NCBI RefSeq assembly: GCF_006376615.1
Contig: NZ_VEXQ01000027.1
Span: forward strand, 1 to 41,291
Origin: Buttiauxella sp. B2
Lineage (GTDB): Bacteria; Pseudomonadota; Gammaproteobacteria; Enterobacterales; Enterobacteriaceae
DNA: 41,291 nt
Reading direction: 5' to 3'
Shown here: positions 17,545 to 24,468 of the stretch, piece by piece
How the letters are laid out: each line of letters begins with the position of its first letter
Position numbering within the stretch: the first letter of the stretch is position 1
Translations under genes and position numbers: made by a program
The notes under the pieces: model-generated
Seen by the model: only the letters and a program-made list of their open reading frames with translations
Database searches by the model: none
What the model was told of the DNA's origin: nothing

Positions 17545-17913
17545 TTACCCTCCCCCCCGCCTGTCTGGTAGCCTCTCTCTGGCCGTCTTCACGCGGTGAC
17601 ATGGGGTGCATAAGCTTTGAAGGTTGTCATCACTGTGGCTTCCTCCGTTCGCCAGAGGGTCTATGTGGTCAACGCAAGTTGCCTCAGTAATGGCACCTCT
17701 TCGTAAACATTCCTGACACAACCCTTTATCCCTCTGAAGAATACGAAGCCGTGTCTTGTCCCATCCAGTCCCATAACCACGCTGGTGGCGGGTCTGCCCG
17801 GGCTTGTATTGCTTCCAGCCTTCGCCCTTATGCTCATCACAGAACCCGCTGCGGTCGATAGTTGTATTCTTACAACCTCGTTTGCGGCAGGCCTTTGGTA
17901 TTCTGGGTGGCAT
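17545..17913 (-). CDS. HNH endonuclease (HK97 gp74-like)
   Basis: The 122-residue protein has two Zn-binding Cys pairs (CRKRGC at the N-terminus, CQEC then CTPC) and the HNH signature CVDHIDPLANGGSHSDDNLQ followed by LCTPCHRVKTARE. Phage HNH proteins next to terminase assist cos cleavage and packaging in HK97-like phages. A ribosome site AAGGA lies before the ATG. The position immediately upstream of the small terminase supports this role. Confidence 0.9.
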   Translation of the reverse strand: MPPRIPKACRKRGCKNTTIDRSGFCDEHKGEGWKQYKPGQTRHQRGYGTGWDKTRLRILQRDKGLCQECLRRGAITEATCVDHIDPLANGGSHSDDNLQSLCTPCHRVKTARERLPDRRGGG

Positions 17914-17915
17914 GG

Positions 17916-18530
17916 CTAGTTCCTTTTGAATGCGTAACTACCAATACCTTCCCGACCTAACATGCTTTCGCAAGTGTTGTGCTCCACCATGCTGAAGCCT
18001 TGCTCAGCAAACCATTTAATCAGGCCATCATGCGTCCAGTACCAGATGTGTTCATCTTTGCGGTAGTGGCGCGAGGAGACAATGTGCTCAGCGCTATCAA
18101 AGACAGGGAGCGAAACAAAAATGAACTCAGTCGCCTGCTGTACTGCCAGCTCAGGCTCGTCGATGTGTTCCAAAACATCCCACATGGTCAGTGCCCGCCA
18201 GCGGTTTGCGTACAGGTCAGCATAAGCATTGCGCTCATGAAGCCATGCCACACCCGCTGGATTGACATCAAAACCTAACGCACCTGGATAACAGTTAACG
18301 AACTGGCCTGAGCCGATCCCCACATCCAGCACCGATCCCTGATAGTGGCGTGACACTAACTGAATACGGGCGGCGGTGAGCTGCTGCCCCATTGAAGTTT
18401 CGGCCATATCCTGATAGCGGGTGAAGTAATCCGCATCATAAGGACGGCTCCCCGCCACAGGGTAGCGACCCATTCCCAGTTCAGGCAGCCAGACAAGGCC
18501 GGTCTGCAATTCATCAGAGAACGATTTCAT
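17916..18530 (-). CDS. Class I SAM-dependent methyltransferase in the late glycan cassette
   Basis: The 204-residue protein has the SAM motif I (VLDVGIGSGQF, about residues 69-79), an acidic residue at the end of strand 2 (ALGFDVNPAG) and motif III/IV (LTMWDVLEHIDEPE), so it is a Rossmann-fold methyltransferase of the Methyltransf_23-like kind. It lacks a DPPY or PCQ motif, so DNA base methylation of the classical kind is unlikely. Small molecules, sugars or protein side chains are more likely targets. It overlaps the upstream glycosyltransferase-like gene by 17 bases. Confidence 0.82.
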   Translation of the reverse strand: MKSFSDELQTGLVWLPELGMGRYPVAGSRPYDADYFTRYQDMAETSMGQQLTAARIQLVSRHYQGSVLDVGIGSGQFVNCYPGALGFDVNPAGVAWLHERNAYADLYANRWRALTMWDVLEHIDEPELAVQQATEFIFVSLPVFDSAEHIVSSRHYRKDEHIWYWTHDGLIKWFAEQGFSMVEHNTCESMLGREGIGSYAFKRN

Positions 18531-19377
18531 TTAGCCAGCCTTTGAATATGTCAGTGAAGCCCGTGATGTGCTTGCTGCAATCGTGGTCCATGCTGGCACA
18601 CATGCAGTAGTCATCGGGTTGCGCCCAACCCACGCGGGACAAGTCCATATCAGGATCGGTAACAATATGCGGCGCATTATGCGCACCGCAGCCACCCTGA
18701 ATGATAAATACCGGCGTTTTGTAGCAAACGGCAGCAGGCAGCGCCCAGCCAACCCCAGATACAACAACGGCTGCATGTTCCACCAGCGCCAGCATTTCAG
18801 TTACAGATAGCTCGCCTGCGTGCAGATGCAAATCAGCTTCAGGCTGTTCACCGACAAGCCACTCTTCACCCTCTTCCAGATCCGCCAGGCTGACCACGTA
18901 GAAATGTTTGCGCAGTTCACGTGCGGCGGCAGCGATGTATTTCGGGTCCGGATTGCGGGCAGGGTTTGCCCATTCAGTACGTACCGTAGCCGGGCGTATG
19001 ACTGCAATCGGCTTATCAGACTTCACCGGTGAAGCGCCAAACGATGGCAAATCAAAGATGGTTGCCGCCCTGCCGAACTGCCAGGTCATAGCATCGATGA
19101 TGGAGCCTTTCTTTAATTCGTCGGGGCCGTAGAAGATGGTCAGCACTTCTGATGGTCGTACCGGCTCCCGTACAAACTCAAAGTCCGTGTTCTCTTCGTT
19201 CTTACGCTGGGTGCGCAATGTGGTATTGGATCGGACAAATTTCACATCCAGATCTGAATACAGTTCAGGCCACGGCGTCCGGAGATACGCACCAGCGATT
19301 TGGCGCACAAAGGCGCGCTGATAAATAGAGTCACCCAGCCCGTACATCCCACGGATGCAGACTTTTGATTTTGCCAT
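18514..19377 (-). CDS. Glycosyltransferase-like protein, GT9/ADP-heptose transferase type
   Basis: The 287-residue protein resembles GT-B fold heptosyltransferases: an N-terminal GMYGLGDSIYQRAFVRQI (the G-x-GD loop) and a C-terminal LALVEHAAVVVSGVGWALPA followed by KTPVFIIQGG, comparable to the 'sGpmhlAaalgkPvv' region of GT9 enzymes. Donor and acceptor are unknown. It stands between an MptE/Maf-like gene and a SAM methyltransferase, which suggests a pathway that builds and methylates a glycan late in infection. Start chosen at 19377 with AAGG upstream. Confidence 0.72.
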   Translation of the reverse strand: MAKSKVCIRGMYGLGDSIYQRAFVRQIAGAYLRTPWPELYSDLDVKFVRSNTTLRTQRKNEENTDFEFVREPVRPSEVLTIFYGPDELKKGSIIDAMTWQFGRAATIFDLPSFGASPVKSDKPIAVIRPATVRTEWANPARNPDPKYIAAAARELRKHFYVVSLADLEEGEEWLVGEQPEADLHLHAGELSVTEMLALVEHAAVVVSGVGWALPAAVCYKTPVFIIQGGCGAHNAPHIVTDPDMDLSRVGWAQPDDYCMCASMDHDCSKHITGFTDIFKGWLNEIVL

Positions 19378-19389
19378 GAAGGAAACCTT

Positions 19390-19929
19390 TTAAAGCGAGA
19401 GTGCCGCTTCAAGCGACATTATAGGAAAGCAGTTCATCCGGGTCCGACGTGAGCAGTTCAGTACCTCGATTGACGGATACTCCTGCTGCAGGCGTTTAAA
19501 TTCTTCGTGCCAGTGGTTCACGCTGAAGTTATCTGGGTTAGCCAGCGTACTGTGTCTTCCGTGCCAGTGCGCACCATGGCGAATTGAGCAGTCATAGCCC
19601 ACCAGCAACACCCGCTGGGCACCGAGATGTATTGCCAGTTCAATAGCGCGTTGGCCTGAATTGAATGAGCCAGGCACTTTGCTTTCGTGATGATTGATAC
19701 CAAACCGGTTAGCCGTGAAACTGTCACCACACCACCGAGTCGCCGGACTCGTTATCTCTTCGATGTATTCCTCCCACCAGCAGCAATCCGCTGCGTAAAT
19801 GGCAGAACAGAACGGTGCAGCGCGCCATGAATTGTTTACCGCAATGATGGGGATGTTAGCTTCAAGGAGTTTCTGGCAATCAGATGAAGACAAAGAAGGT
19901 CCGCTGGCCACACATGCAAATGTAACCAT
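19390..19929 (-). CDS. MptE/Maf (DUF115)-like protein
   Basis: A 179-residue protein starting MVTFACVASGPSLSSSDCQK. The SGPSL loop near the N-terminus and a later VLLVGYDCSIRHGAHWHGR are characteristic of the MptE-like/DUF115 superfamily, which includes Maf flagellin glycosylation proteins. I choose the start at 19929 because GAGG lies 7 bases upstream. A longer frame from 19989 lacks such a site. It heads the three-gene cassette with the GT-like and methyltransferase genes. The substrate is unknown. It could supply or transfer a sialic/pseudaminic-acid-like sugar, but that is a guess. Confidence 0.65.
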   Translation of the reverse strand: MVTFACVASGPSLSSSDCQKLLEANIPIIAVNNSWRAAPFCSAIYAADCCWWEEYIEEITSPATRWCGDSFTANRFGINHHESKVPGSFNSGQRAIELAIHLGAQRVLLVGYDCSIRHGAHWHGRHSTLANPDNFSVNHWHEEFKRLQQEYPSIEVLNCSRRTRMNCFPIMSLEAALSL

Positions 19930-20058
19930 TTGAACAACCTCAAAGTGTGAGCATTTGTTCAATTGCAGTGGAATATCTACAAACTTCAAATGCCATCAGC
20001 TGATTGAAAACTGTTATTATCACTTGCCTTTAAACAGACATTGAAAGAGAGAATAATC

Positions 20059-20319
20059 ATGTCAGGACTTGAACAAAAAATCGATGAACTTCAGTTATGC
20101 ATAAAAGAATTGCAGTTAGATGCACACGCCTCTCGCATTGCAATCACAGTTTTGTCCAGCGCTTTAAATAGTATTTCAGGAAAGCCGGGGCATCTTGCCG
20201 AAGTTATTGAAGATGGAATGGCTTTATCAGGTCCCATGCAGTTTGATTTTCCGGTCGAGAAGGATTACGAAACCAAATTGAATGCAAAGGTACTTGCTCT
20301 GTTATCAAAACAAAATTAA
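20059..20319 (+). CDS. Opposite-strand small gene in the late region (moron candidate)
   Basis: This 86-residue plus-strand gene (MSGLEQKIDELQLCIKELQL...) lies against the direction of the whole late operon. It is AT-richer than its neighbours, has a GAGAGAA ribosome site and is followed by a 7-bp hairpin. The N-terminal 25 residues form an amphipathic, coiled-coil-like helix. No domain is recognised. I have a vague recollection of related small proteins in other enterobacterial prophages but cannot verify it. The start at 20059 is preferred over 20041 because of the ribosome site. It could be expressed from the lysogen. Confidence 0.65.
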   Translation: MSGLEQKIDELQLCIKELQLDAHASRIAITVLSSALNSISGKPGHLAEVIEDGMALSGPMQFDFPVEKDYETKLNAKVLALLSKQN

Positions 20320-20325
20320 TTATGC

Positions 20326-20348
20326 CGAGCCACTATCGGTTGTGGCTC
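20326..20348 (+). terminator. Hairpin after the opposite-strand gene
   Basis: A 7-bp perfect stem GAGCCAC/GTGGCTC with an 8-base loop follows the stop at 20317-20319, then TCAATTATTTTA. The U-tract is imperfect, so termination strength is uncertain. It isolates the plus-strand gene as its own unit. Confidence 0.5.
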
Positions 20349-20357
20349 TCAATTATT

Positions 20358-20576
20358 TTACAGTTTTTGGCAATTATTCTGCCATGTCTGGTTATGCACC
20401 AGTACTGCGCGTTTCGTCTGCATGTCCATAACGTCAATATCATGGGCATTCAGATAAATGGGGCGAACCCAGTCACAGGCCGTATCGATAACTTCAGGTT
20501 TTACGGGTCCAGTTGTTCCGCAGCTCGCGATCAACAACGTTGCCAGGCATATGGCTAATATTCTGTTGTACATCAC
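20358..20576 (-). CDS. Rz1-like outer-membrane spanin lipoprotein
   Basis: The 72-residue product begins with a signal peptide and lipobox (ILAICLATLLIASC, Cys at about residue 19), as for o-spanins. It starts within the Rz gene in another frame (overlap 20494-20576), the usual embedded or overlapping Rz/Rz1 architecture. The mature part is short and less proline-rich than lambda Rz1. Together with Rz it fuses inner and outer membranes at the end of lysis. Confidence 0.8.
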   Translation of the reverse strand: MMYNRILAICLATLLIASCGTTGPVKPEVIDTACDWVRPIYLNAHDIDVMDMQTKRAVLVHNQTWQNNCQKL

Positions 20577-20763
20577 TGGCTCCTTTTGTTGCTTCTACCC
20601 GGCGTTCTGCCACCGCATTAGTTGCCGCTACGACTTCTTCAGTTCGCTGTTTATCAGCTGCCGATTCTGCCTTAGTGGTACCGCGAGAGTGACCAAGACC
20701 AAATGCACCGGCAATGGCTGCAACCAACAGACCTATAGCGCCAAGAATCATTTCCATACTCAT
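20494..20763 (-). CDS. Rz-like inner-membrane spanin
   Basis: The 89-residue protein starting MSMEMILGAIGLLVAAIAGA has an N-terminal membrane anchor followed by a charged helical periplasmic part, as in i-spanins. It is shorter than lambda Rz (153 residues). The ATG overlaps the endolysin TGA (ATGA), so I reject the longer reading from 20856. Its 3' part overlaps the Rz1-like gene. Confidence 0.8.
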   Translation of the reverse strand: MSMEMILGAIGLLVAAIAGAFGLGHSRGTTKAESAADKQRTEEVVAATNAVAERRVEATKGASDVQQNISHMPGNVVDRELRNNWTRKT

Positions 20764-21302
20764 AAACTCACCCTTTCTTTCATCCAACCGTAAATGAACG
20801 ATTCGTTCGCTGCACGTTGTTCCGTCAGTTCCAGATACCGCTGACCTTGGCTGCAATTGAGAGATTTCAACATAACCAGCTCTCCTTCTTTACTACGCGC
20901 CCCAAGGAAAGATTTCAAAGCACTGAAAGTACGCGGGCCGATTTGCCCGTCTGCAATCAGGTCTGGATAGAGTTTGCCTTGCTGGTTGTATGCGTTAAGC
21001 CAGCGCTGAAACCATTTGCTCTGTACTGATGGCCCCATATTCACGCCGGTATCGCACAACTCAGCGGCAATAATCGGAGAGAGTTCCGCAATTAAGTCAA
21101 AGCGCGGGCCAGTCCAGTAGTCAGCAGTCAGGATCGCTAGCGCCGTTTCGCGTGGTAAATCTTTCATACTGCCGGTATAACCATGTGCCCGGGCCACCAC
21201 CTGCGTAATACCCCAACACGTCGGGCCGCCTTTATCATCAGGATGATTAACGTAGCCACCCTCTTTGCCAAGAATGGCATTAAAGATTTCGTCTTTATTC
21301 AT
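20760..21302 (-). CDS. Endolysin, glycoside hydrolase family 108
   Basis: The 180-residue enzyme has the GH108 N-terminal motif GKEGGYVNHPDDKGGPTCWG, with Glu14 as the likely catalytic acid, and a C-terminal peptidoglycan-binding region (DGQIGPRTFSALKSFLG). No signal or SAR anchor is visible, so it should need a holin to reach the murein. Its start shares the last base of the holin-like gene's stop. Confidence 0.93.
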   Translation of the reverse strand: MNKDEIFNAILGKEGGYVNHPDDKGGPTCWGITQVVARAHGYTGSMKDLPRETALAILTADYWTGPRFDLIAELSPIIAAELCDTGVNMGPSVQSKWFQRWLNAYNQQGKLYPDLIADGQIGPRTFSALKSFLGARSKEGELVMLKSLNCSQGQRYLELTEQRAANESFIYGWMKERVSL

Positions 21303-21583
21303 CAGTGCCTCAGAATATCTACCAGGCGCGCCACATTACCCCGAGCCCATAGCACGGCAGCGCAGATTGTTACGTTGACAATGACCACCAACCAGTGCGA
21401 TTCGCTATAGAGGCCAAAAGCAAACCGGAAGGGGATGCTGGCATAAACCAACACGACCAGGTACGCCATGGCTGACACTATCGGACGGTGACGAGAGCCT
21501 GCACGGCGGTAAAACATCAGGACAACAACAATCACCGCACAGATGACCGCATTAACCAGGGCAGTCGGATCACTTATTACCAT
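21302..21583 (-). CDS. Holin-like membrane protein (three TM)
   Basis: A 93-residue protein with three hydrophobic segments (about residues 7-24, 32-50 and 60-78) and a charged C-terminus, positioned directly before the endolysin, as expected for a 3-TM holin of the Phage_holin_3 type. I choose the start at 21583, where GGAGGGAC precedes ATG. A longer frame from 21622 would begin inside the upstream gene. Confidence 0.8.
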   Translation of the reverse strand: MVISDPTALVNAVICAVIVVVLMFYRRAGSRHRPIVSAMAYLVVLVYASIPFRFAFGLYSESHWLVVIVNVTICAAVLWARGNVARLVDILRH

Positions 21584-21974
21584 TGTTTGTCCCTCCTCCA
21601 CGGAATCGGGAAAGCATGCCAAACAGGCTGTTCAGATCCTGGCTGTTGAGGAACGTGAGCACTTTGATAATTAGCGCAGAAATCAGGACTGCACCGAGTG
21701 CGTCGAGTGGCCGGTCAGAGTATCCCAGCCAACCTGCAAGCTTTGTACCTAGCAAGCCAGCCCCTAATACCCCGACGATAAACGAAGTCAGGAAATATGC
21801 AGCCAGGCGGGTACGTGTTAAATCAGCCGTCGTGGCCACGTAAAACACGGCACCCGCAAACGCCCCAAACACCACGCCAAAATCAGTTTGCGTCAGTATT
21901 CCATACAGCGTAGCGCTGAAAAGCCCGCCGCCAATGACATAACCCGTTCCGGTTACAGTTACAGGATCGGACAT
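21570..21974 (-). CDS. Second holin-like membrane protein (four TM)
   Basis: The 134-residue protein has four predicted membrane segments (about 8-26, 28-47, 55-75, 88-107) and a polar, glycine/asparagine-rich end. It is the first gene of the lysis cassette and overlaps the second by 14 bases. Pairs of unrelated holin-like proteins in this place are common in enterobacterial prophages. One may be the holin and the other a co-holin or antiholin, but which is which cannot be read from sequence. Confidence 0.72.
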   Translation of the reverse strand: MSDPVTVTGTGYVIGGGLFSATLYGILTQTDFGVVFGAFAGAVFYVATTADLTRTRLAAYFLTSFIVGVLGAGLLGTKLAGWLGYSDRPLDALGAVLISALIIKVLTFLNSQDLNSLFGMLSRFRGGGTNNGNK

Positions 21975-22021
21975 TAAGCCCCCTCTTATGCTGTGAATCC
22001 TCTCAGTATTGAGGGGAAATT

Positions 22022-22045
22022 AAAAAGGCCCGCCGAAGCGAGCCC
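22022..22045 (-). terminator. Rho-independent terminator after the DNA methyltransferase gene
   Basis: On the minus strand GGCTCGC-TTCG-GCGGGCC (one G-T pair) is followed by TTTTT. It separates the methyltransferase gene from the lysis cassette. Lysis gene expression therefore also depends on read-through, consistent with Q-dependent late control. Confidence 0.8.
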
Positions 22046-22053
22046 ATGTGCGT

Positions 22054-23109
22054 TTATGTTTTAACTTCCATTCCCTTAATTTCTTCTACGGTCTGGTTAA
22101 AGCGCTCTTCTTCAAGCTCCACACCAATGGTGCGCCGCCCCAGTTGCATGGCAGCCTTAATTGTCGAACCCGACCCCATAAAGAAATCAGCAACAACATC
22201 ACCCGGTCTGCTGCTTGCGTTGATAACCTGCTGCAGCATCTCTGCGGGTTTTTCACACGGATGTTTTCCCGGATAAAACTGAACGGGCTTGTGTGTCCAG
22301 ACATCGGTATACGGCACAGCAGCCGACACAGAGAATGGACGCCGCAAGTTTTTAAACTCTTCGGCCAGTTCCAGGTATTGACGATTTAGTGTCTGGTAGT
22401 TCTCTTTGAGCTGGTGGCGCGGCGTATCCAGCCCAGCTTTCAGGCATGCTCCCCGTGCAACATCATCAAACAGTGCCTGCAACTTACGGTAATCGTCCTC
22501 ACCGGGTAATTGCCACTGGCTGGCACCAAACCAGTGCGAAACCATGTTTTTCTTACCCGTGGCATCCGCTATCTGTTTTGACGTTATCCCGAGGGCTTCT
22601 CGCGCATCGCGGAAATAATGGATAAGCGGCGTCATAATGTGGCGTTTTAAATCGTCGCACTTTGCCGAATATCCATCATCCTTCCCGCGGTATGGTCCGG
22701 GATAATGCTCAGCGAACAGCACGCGTTCAGTTGCCGGAAAGTAACTGCGCAAATCCTCTTTATGGCATCCGTTCCAACGCCCACTGGGTTTTGCCCAGAT
22801 AATATGGTTCAGGATGTTGAAGCGATTTCGCATCAGCAGCTCAATGTCAGCAGCCAGCCGGTGACCACTGAACAGATAAATACTCCCGTTAGGTTTCAGC
22901 ACGCGCCAGAACTCAGCCAGGCACTTATCAAGCCATGCCAGATAATCCGCATCACCCCGCCACTGGTTGTCCCAGCCGTCAGGTTTCACCTTGAAGTAAG
23001 GCGGATCCGTCACTATCAGATCAATGGAATTATCAGGAAGAGAAGGAAGAACGTGAAGGCAATCAGCGTTGTATAAATCAACACTGTTTAAATTTACAGT
23101 ATTTTTCAT
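22054..23109 (-). CDS. DNA methyltransferase, N6-adenine/N4-cytosine type (beta order)
   Basis: The 351-residue enzyme has the catalytic motif DPPY at residues 35-38 early in the chain and the SAM-binding DFFMGSGST near residues 308-316, the beta-class order. The middle region, with GITSKQIADATGKKNMVSHW resembling a helix-turn-helix, is the target-recognition part. No restriction enzyme gene is nearby, so it is an orphan modifier. It is placed behind the late promoter, so it should modify progeny DNA late. Start at 23109 overlaps the stop of a 43-codon frame. Confidence 0.9.
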   Translation of the reverse strand: MKNTVNLNSVDLYNADCLHVLPSLPDNSIDLIVTDPPYFKVKPDGWDNQWRGDADYLAWLDKCLAEFWRVLKPNGSIYLFSGHRLAADIELLMRNRFNILNHIIWAKPSGRWNGCHKEDLRSYFPATERVLFAEHYPGPYRGKDDGYSAKCDDLKRHIMTPLIHYFRDAREALGITSKQIADATGKKNMVSHWFGASQWQLPGEDDYRKLQALFDDVARGACLKAGLDTPRHQLKENYQTLNRQYLELAEEFKNLRRPFSVSAAVPYTDVWTHKPVQFYPGKHPCEKPAEMLQQVINASSRPGDVVADFFMGSGSTIKAAMQLGRRTIGVELEEERFNQTVEEIKGMEVKT

Positions 23110-23237
23110 AGATCGTTAAGCTGGACTCTGATAGGCTCACTGGGCTTTGCGCAAAAGCAGTGGGCCATGGTTCGCTTGTGACCTTTCAGCATGAGCGAAT
23201 GGCTGGTGAGTGCTATCAACACCCACCAGCCGCCCAT
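23106..23237 (-). CDS. 43-residue ORF coupled to the methyltransferase
   Basis: A short frame (MGGWWVLIALTSHSLMLKGH...) ends with TGA overlapping the ATG of the methyltransferase (ATGA), which suggests translational coupling. The N-terminal part is hydrophobic and the rest contains two Cys (HCFCAKPSEP). The ribosome site is poor. It may be a genuine small protein or only a leader peptide. Confidence 0.4.
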   Translation of the reverse strand: MGGWWVLIALTSHSLMLKGHKRTMAHCFCAKPSEPIRVQLNDL

Positions 23238-23258
23238 TTTCACAGCCAGAAGTGCCAA

Positions 23259-23459
23259 TTAATGGCAGCGTTTGAAGTTCTCACCACCAGCACCCTCTAC
23301 CGCTAACCCCGCCATAACCAACTGCGTCAGTATCAATTGACAGCGCCCCACGCTTATACGCATCAGGTTTGCCAGGTATTCAACCGACTTCCAGTTTTTG
23401 TTACTCAGGCAGCTATAAAGAATTTTTGCGGTATATGTCATATCCTGCTGATTTAGCAT
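23259..23459 (-). CDS. Small winged-helix-like hypothetical protein
   Basis: A 66-residue gene (MLNQQDMTYTAKILYSCLSN...) with AAGGG before its ATG. The middle, WKSVEYLANLMRISVGRCQL followed by LTQLVMAGLAVEG, has the helix-turn-helix plus wing pattern of small DNA-binding proteins. It is the first gene after the late terminator-like hairpin, ahead of the methyltransferase. The function is unknown. Confidence 0.65.
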   Translation of the reverse strand: MLNQQDMTYTAKILYSCLSNKNWKSVEYLANLMRISVGRCQLILTQLVMAGLAVEGAGGENFKRCH

Positions 23460-23571
23460 GTCTTTTACCCTTGTTTATTAGCGTGACACACAGATAACTC
23501 TGGTTCGATAAAGCAGCAAGAAGAAAGGTTTGTTAGTCGTGCTGGGAGGGTAATTAATAAACTCGGCACAT

Positions 23572-23595
23572 AAAAAAACCCGCCGAAGCGGGTTT
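23572..23595 (-). terminator. tR'-like terminator downstream of the late promoter
   Basis: An 8-bp stem (AAACCCGC/GCGGGTTT) with a TTCG loop followed by seven Ts on the minus strand. It lies about 100 bases after the Q stop and about 30 bases after the expected start of the late promoter. This is the arrangement where lambdoid Q proteins act. Confidence 0.8.
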
Positions 23596-23622
23596 ATTAA
23601 CGTTAGACATACAAAGCCCATC

Positions 23623-23660
23623 GTTAGGTAAATCCTAACCAGTTTTTTTGAACTTTGCAA
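23623..23660 (-). promoter_or_regulatory. Candidate late promoter pR' with inverted repeat
   Basis: Downstream of Q on the minus strand there is TTGCAA (23660-23655), a 17-base spacer and TAGGAT (23637-23632), a plausible sigma-70 promoter (4 of 6 matches in each box). The -10 box sits inside a perfect inverted repeat GTTAGG-ATTTA-CCTAAC (23639-23623). Q-binding elements normally overlap this promoter. Assignment as pR' is by position relative to Q and the hairpin. Confidence 0.55.
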
Positions 23661-23692
23661 GTATCGTGTCGACATAATTCATAACTACGTTG

Positions 23693-24451
23693 CTATCTTG
23701 TGACATTACGCAATTGCGTTTCTGCAAAAGCCTCTTCCTGCCAGCATTTTGTCACCAGGCGATTTATGATGTCGGCATAGCCGCTATACCATTGATAGTC
23801 AGTCAGGTCGGGGACGATTTTATTCACAGCTGCACGCGCCAGTGTTGTCGGCACCCGGCTGTATCGATTGCCATTACAACGTCCGCAAATTTTCACTACA
23901 GGCACACCATGAAGTCGGGTTCGCTTCTCATCAAGAACGGTACCCTTTCCTTTACAACCACGGCACGCAGTGCTTACCTCGCCTTTGCCATTGCAGTGAA
24001 GGCATAACTCATCTACATCTTCCCGTTTGATATTGGCAGCGACACCCTTCACTCCAGGGTGTTTAATCACATCCTGTACGACGCGGCGAACTCCAGCGCC
24101 AGAACAGTGCACGCATACCACTTTACTTGCTGCTGATCGCGAGTAATCAGCAAACGCAAACTGCACCAGGCAAGAAATTATTTCCTGACGGGAATCGTCA
24201 CTCAGCTTTTTCAATGCAGGATTATTTAACGCCATGGCGTATTTCTTCAGTGCATTAACGGCTGCATCTGGCGGCTGAATCCCCATCTTCGCCAGGAACA
24301 GATCAAAGCCCAATGGCGCTTTTGACTGCACCATCCCTTGTGCGGCCATAACATCAGTGATATTCAGTGCATCACCACCAGTGGCTGGGGAAACATCATT
24401 CAGCTTTGGTGATTTTGGGGAATAAAATTTAGGTAATGATTCAAGGTTCAT
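23693..24451 (-). CDS. Q: Late antiterminator Q, zinc-finger type
   Basis: The 252-residue protein begins MNLESLPKFYSPKSPKLND and holds a DnaJ-like cysteine cluster: CVHCSGAG, CLHCNGKG, CRGCKGKG and CGRCNGN. This is the pattern of large lambdoid Q antiterminators, which load on paused polymerase at the late promoter. The start at 24451 has GTGGAGATCGCA upstream. The alternative at 24463 is weaker. It ends the early minus operon and lies next to the candidate pR'/tR'. Confidence 0.88.
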   Translation of the reverse strand: MNLESLPKFYSPKSPKLNDVSPATGGDALNITDVMAAQGMVQSKAPLGFDLFLAKMGIQPPDAAVNALKKYAMALNNPALKKLSDDSRQEIISCLVQFAFADYSRSAASKVVCVHCSGAGVRRVVQDVIKHPGVKGVAANIKREDVDELCLHCNGKGEVSTACRGCKGKGTVLDEKRTRLHGVPVVKICGRCNGNRYSRVPTTLARAAVNKIVPDLTDYQWYSGYADIINRLVTKCWQEEAFAETQLRNVTR

Positions 24452-24468
24452 TGCGATCTCCACTCCAC

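Noticed and set aside
20494-20856. Longer Rz frame starting at 20856
   Set aside because: The extra 31 codons overlap the endolysin and lack a membrane or family pattern; the ATG overlapping the endolysin stop is preferred.
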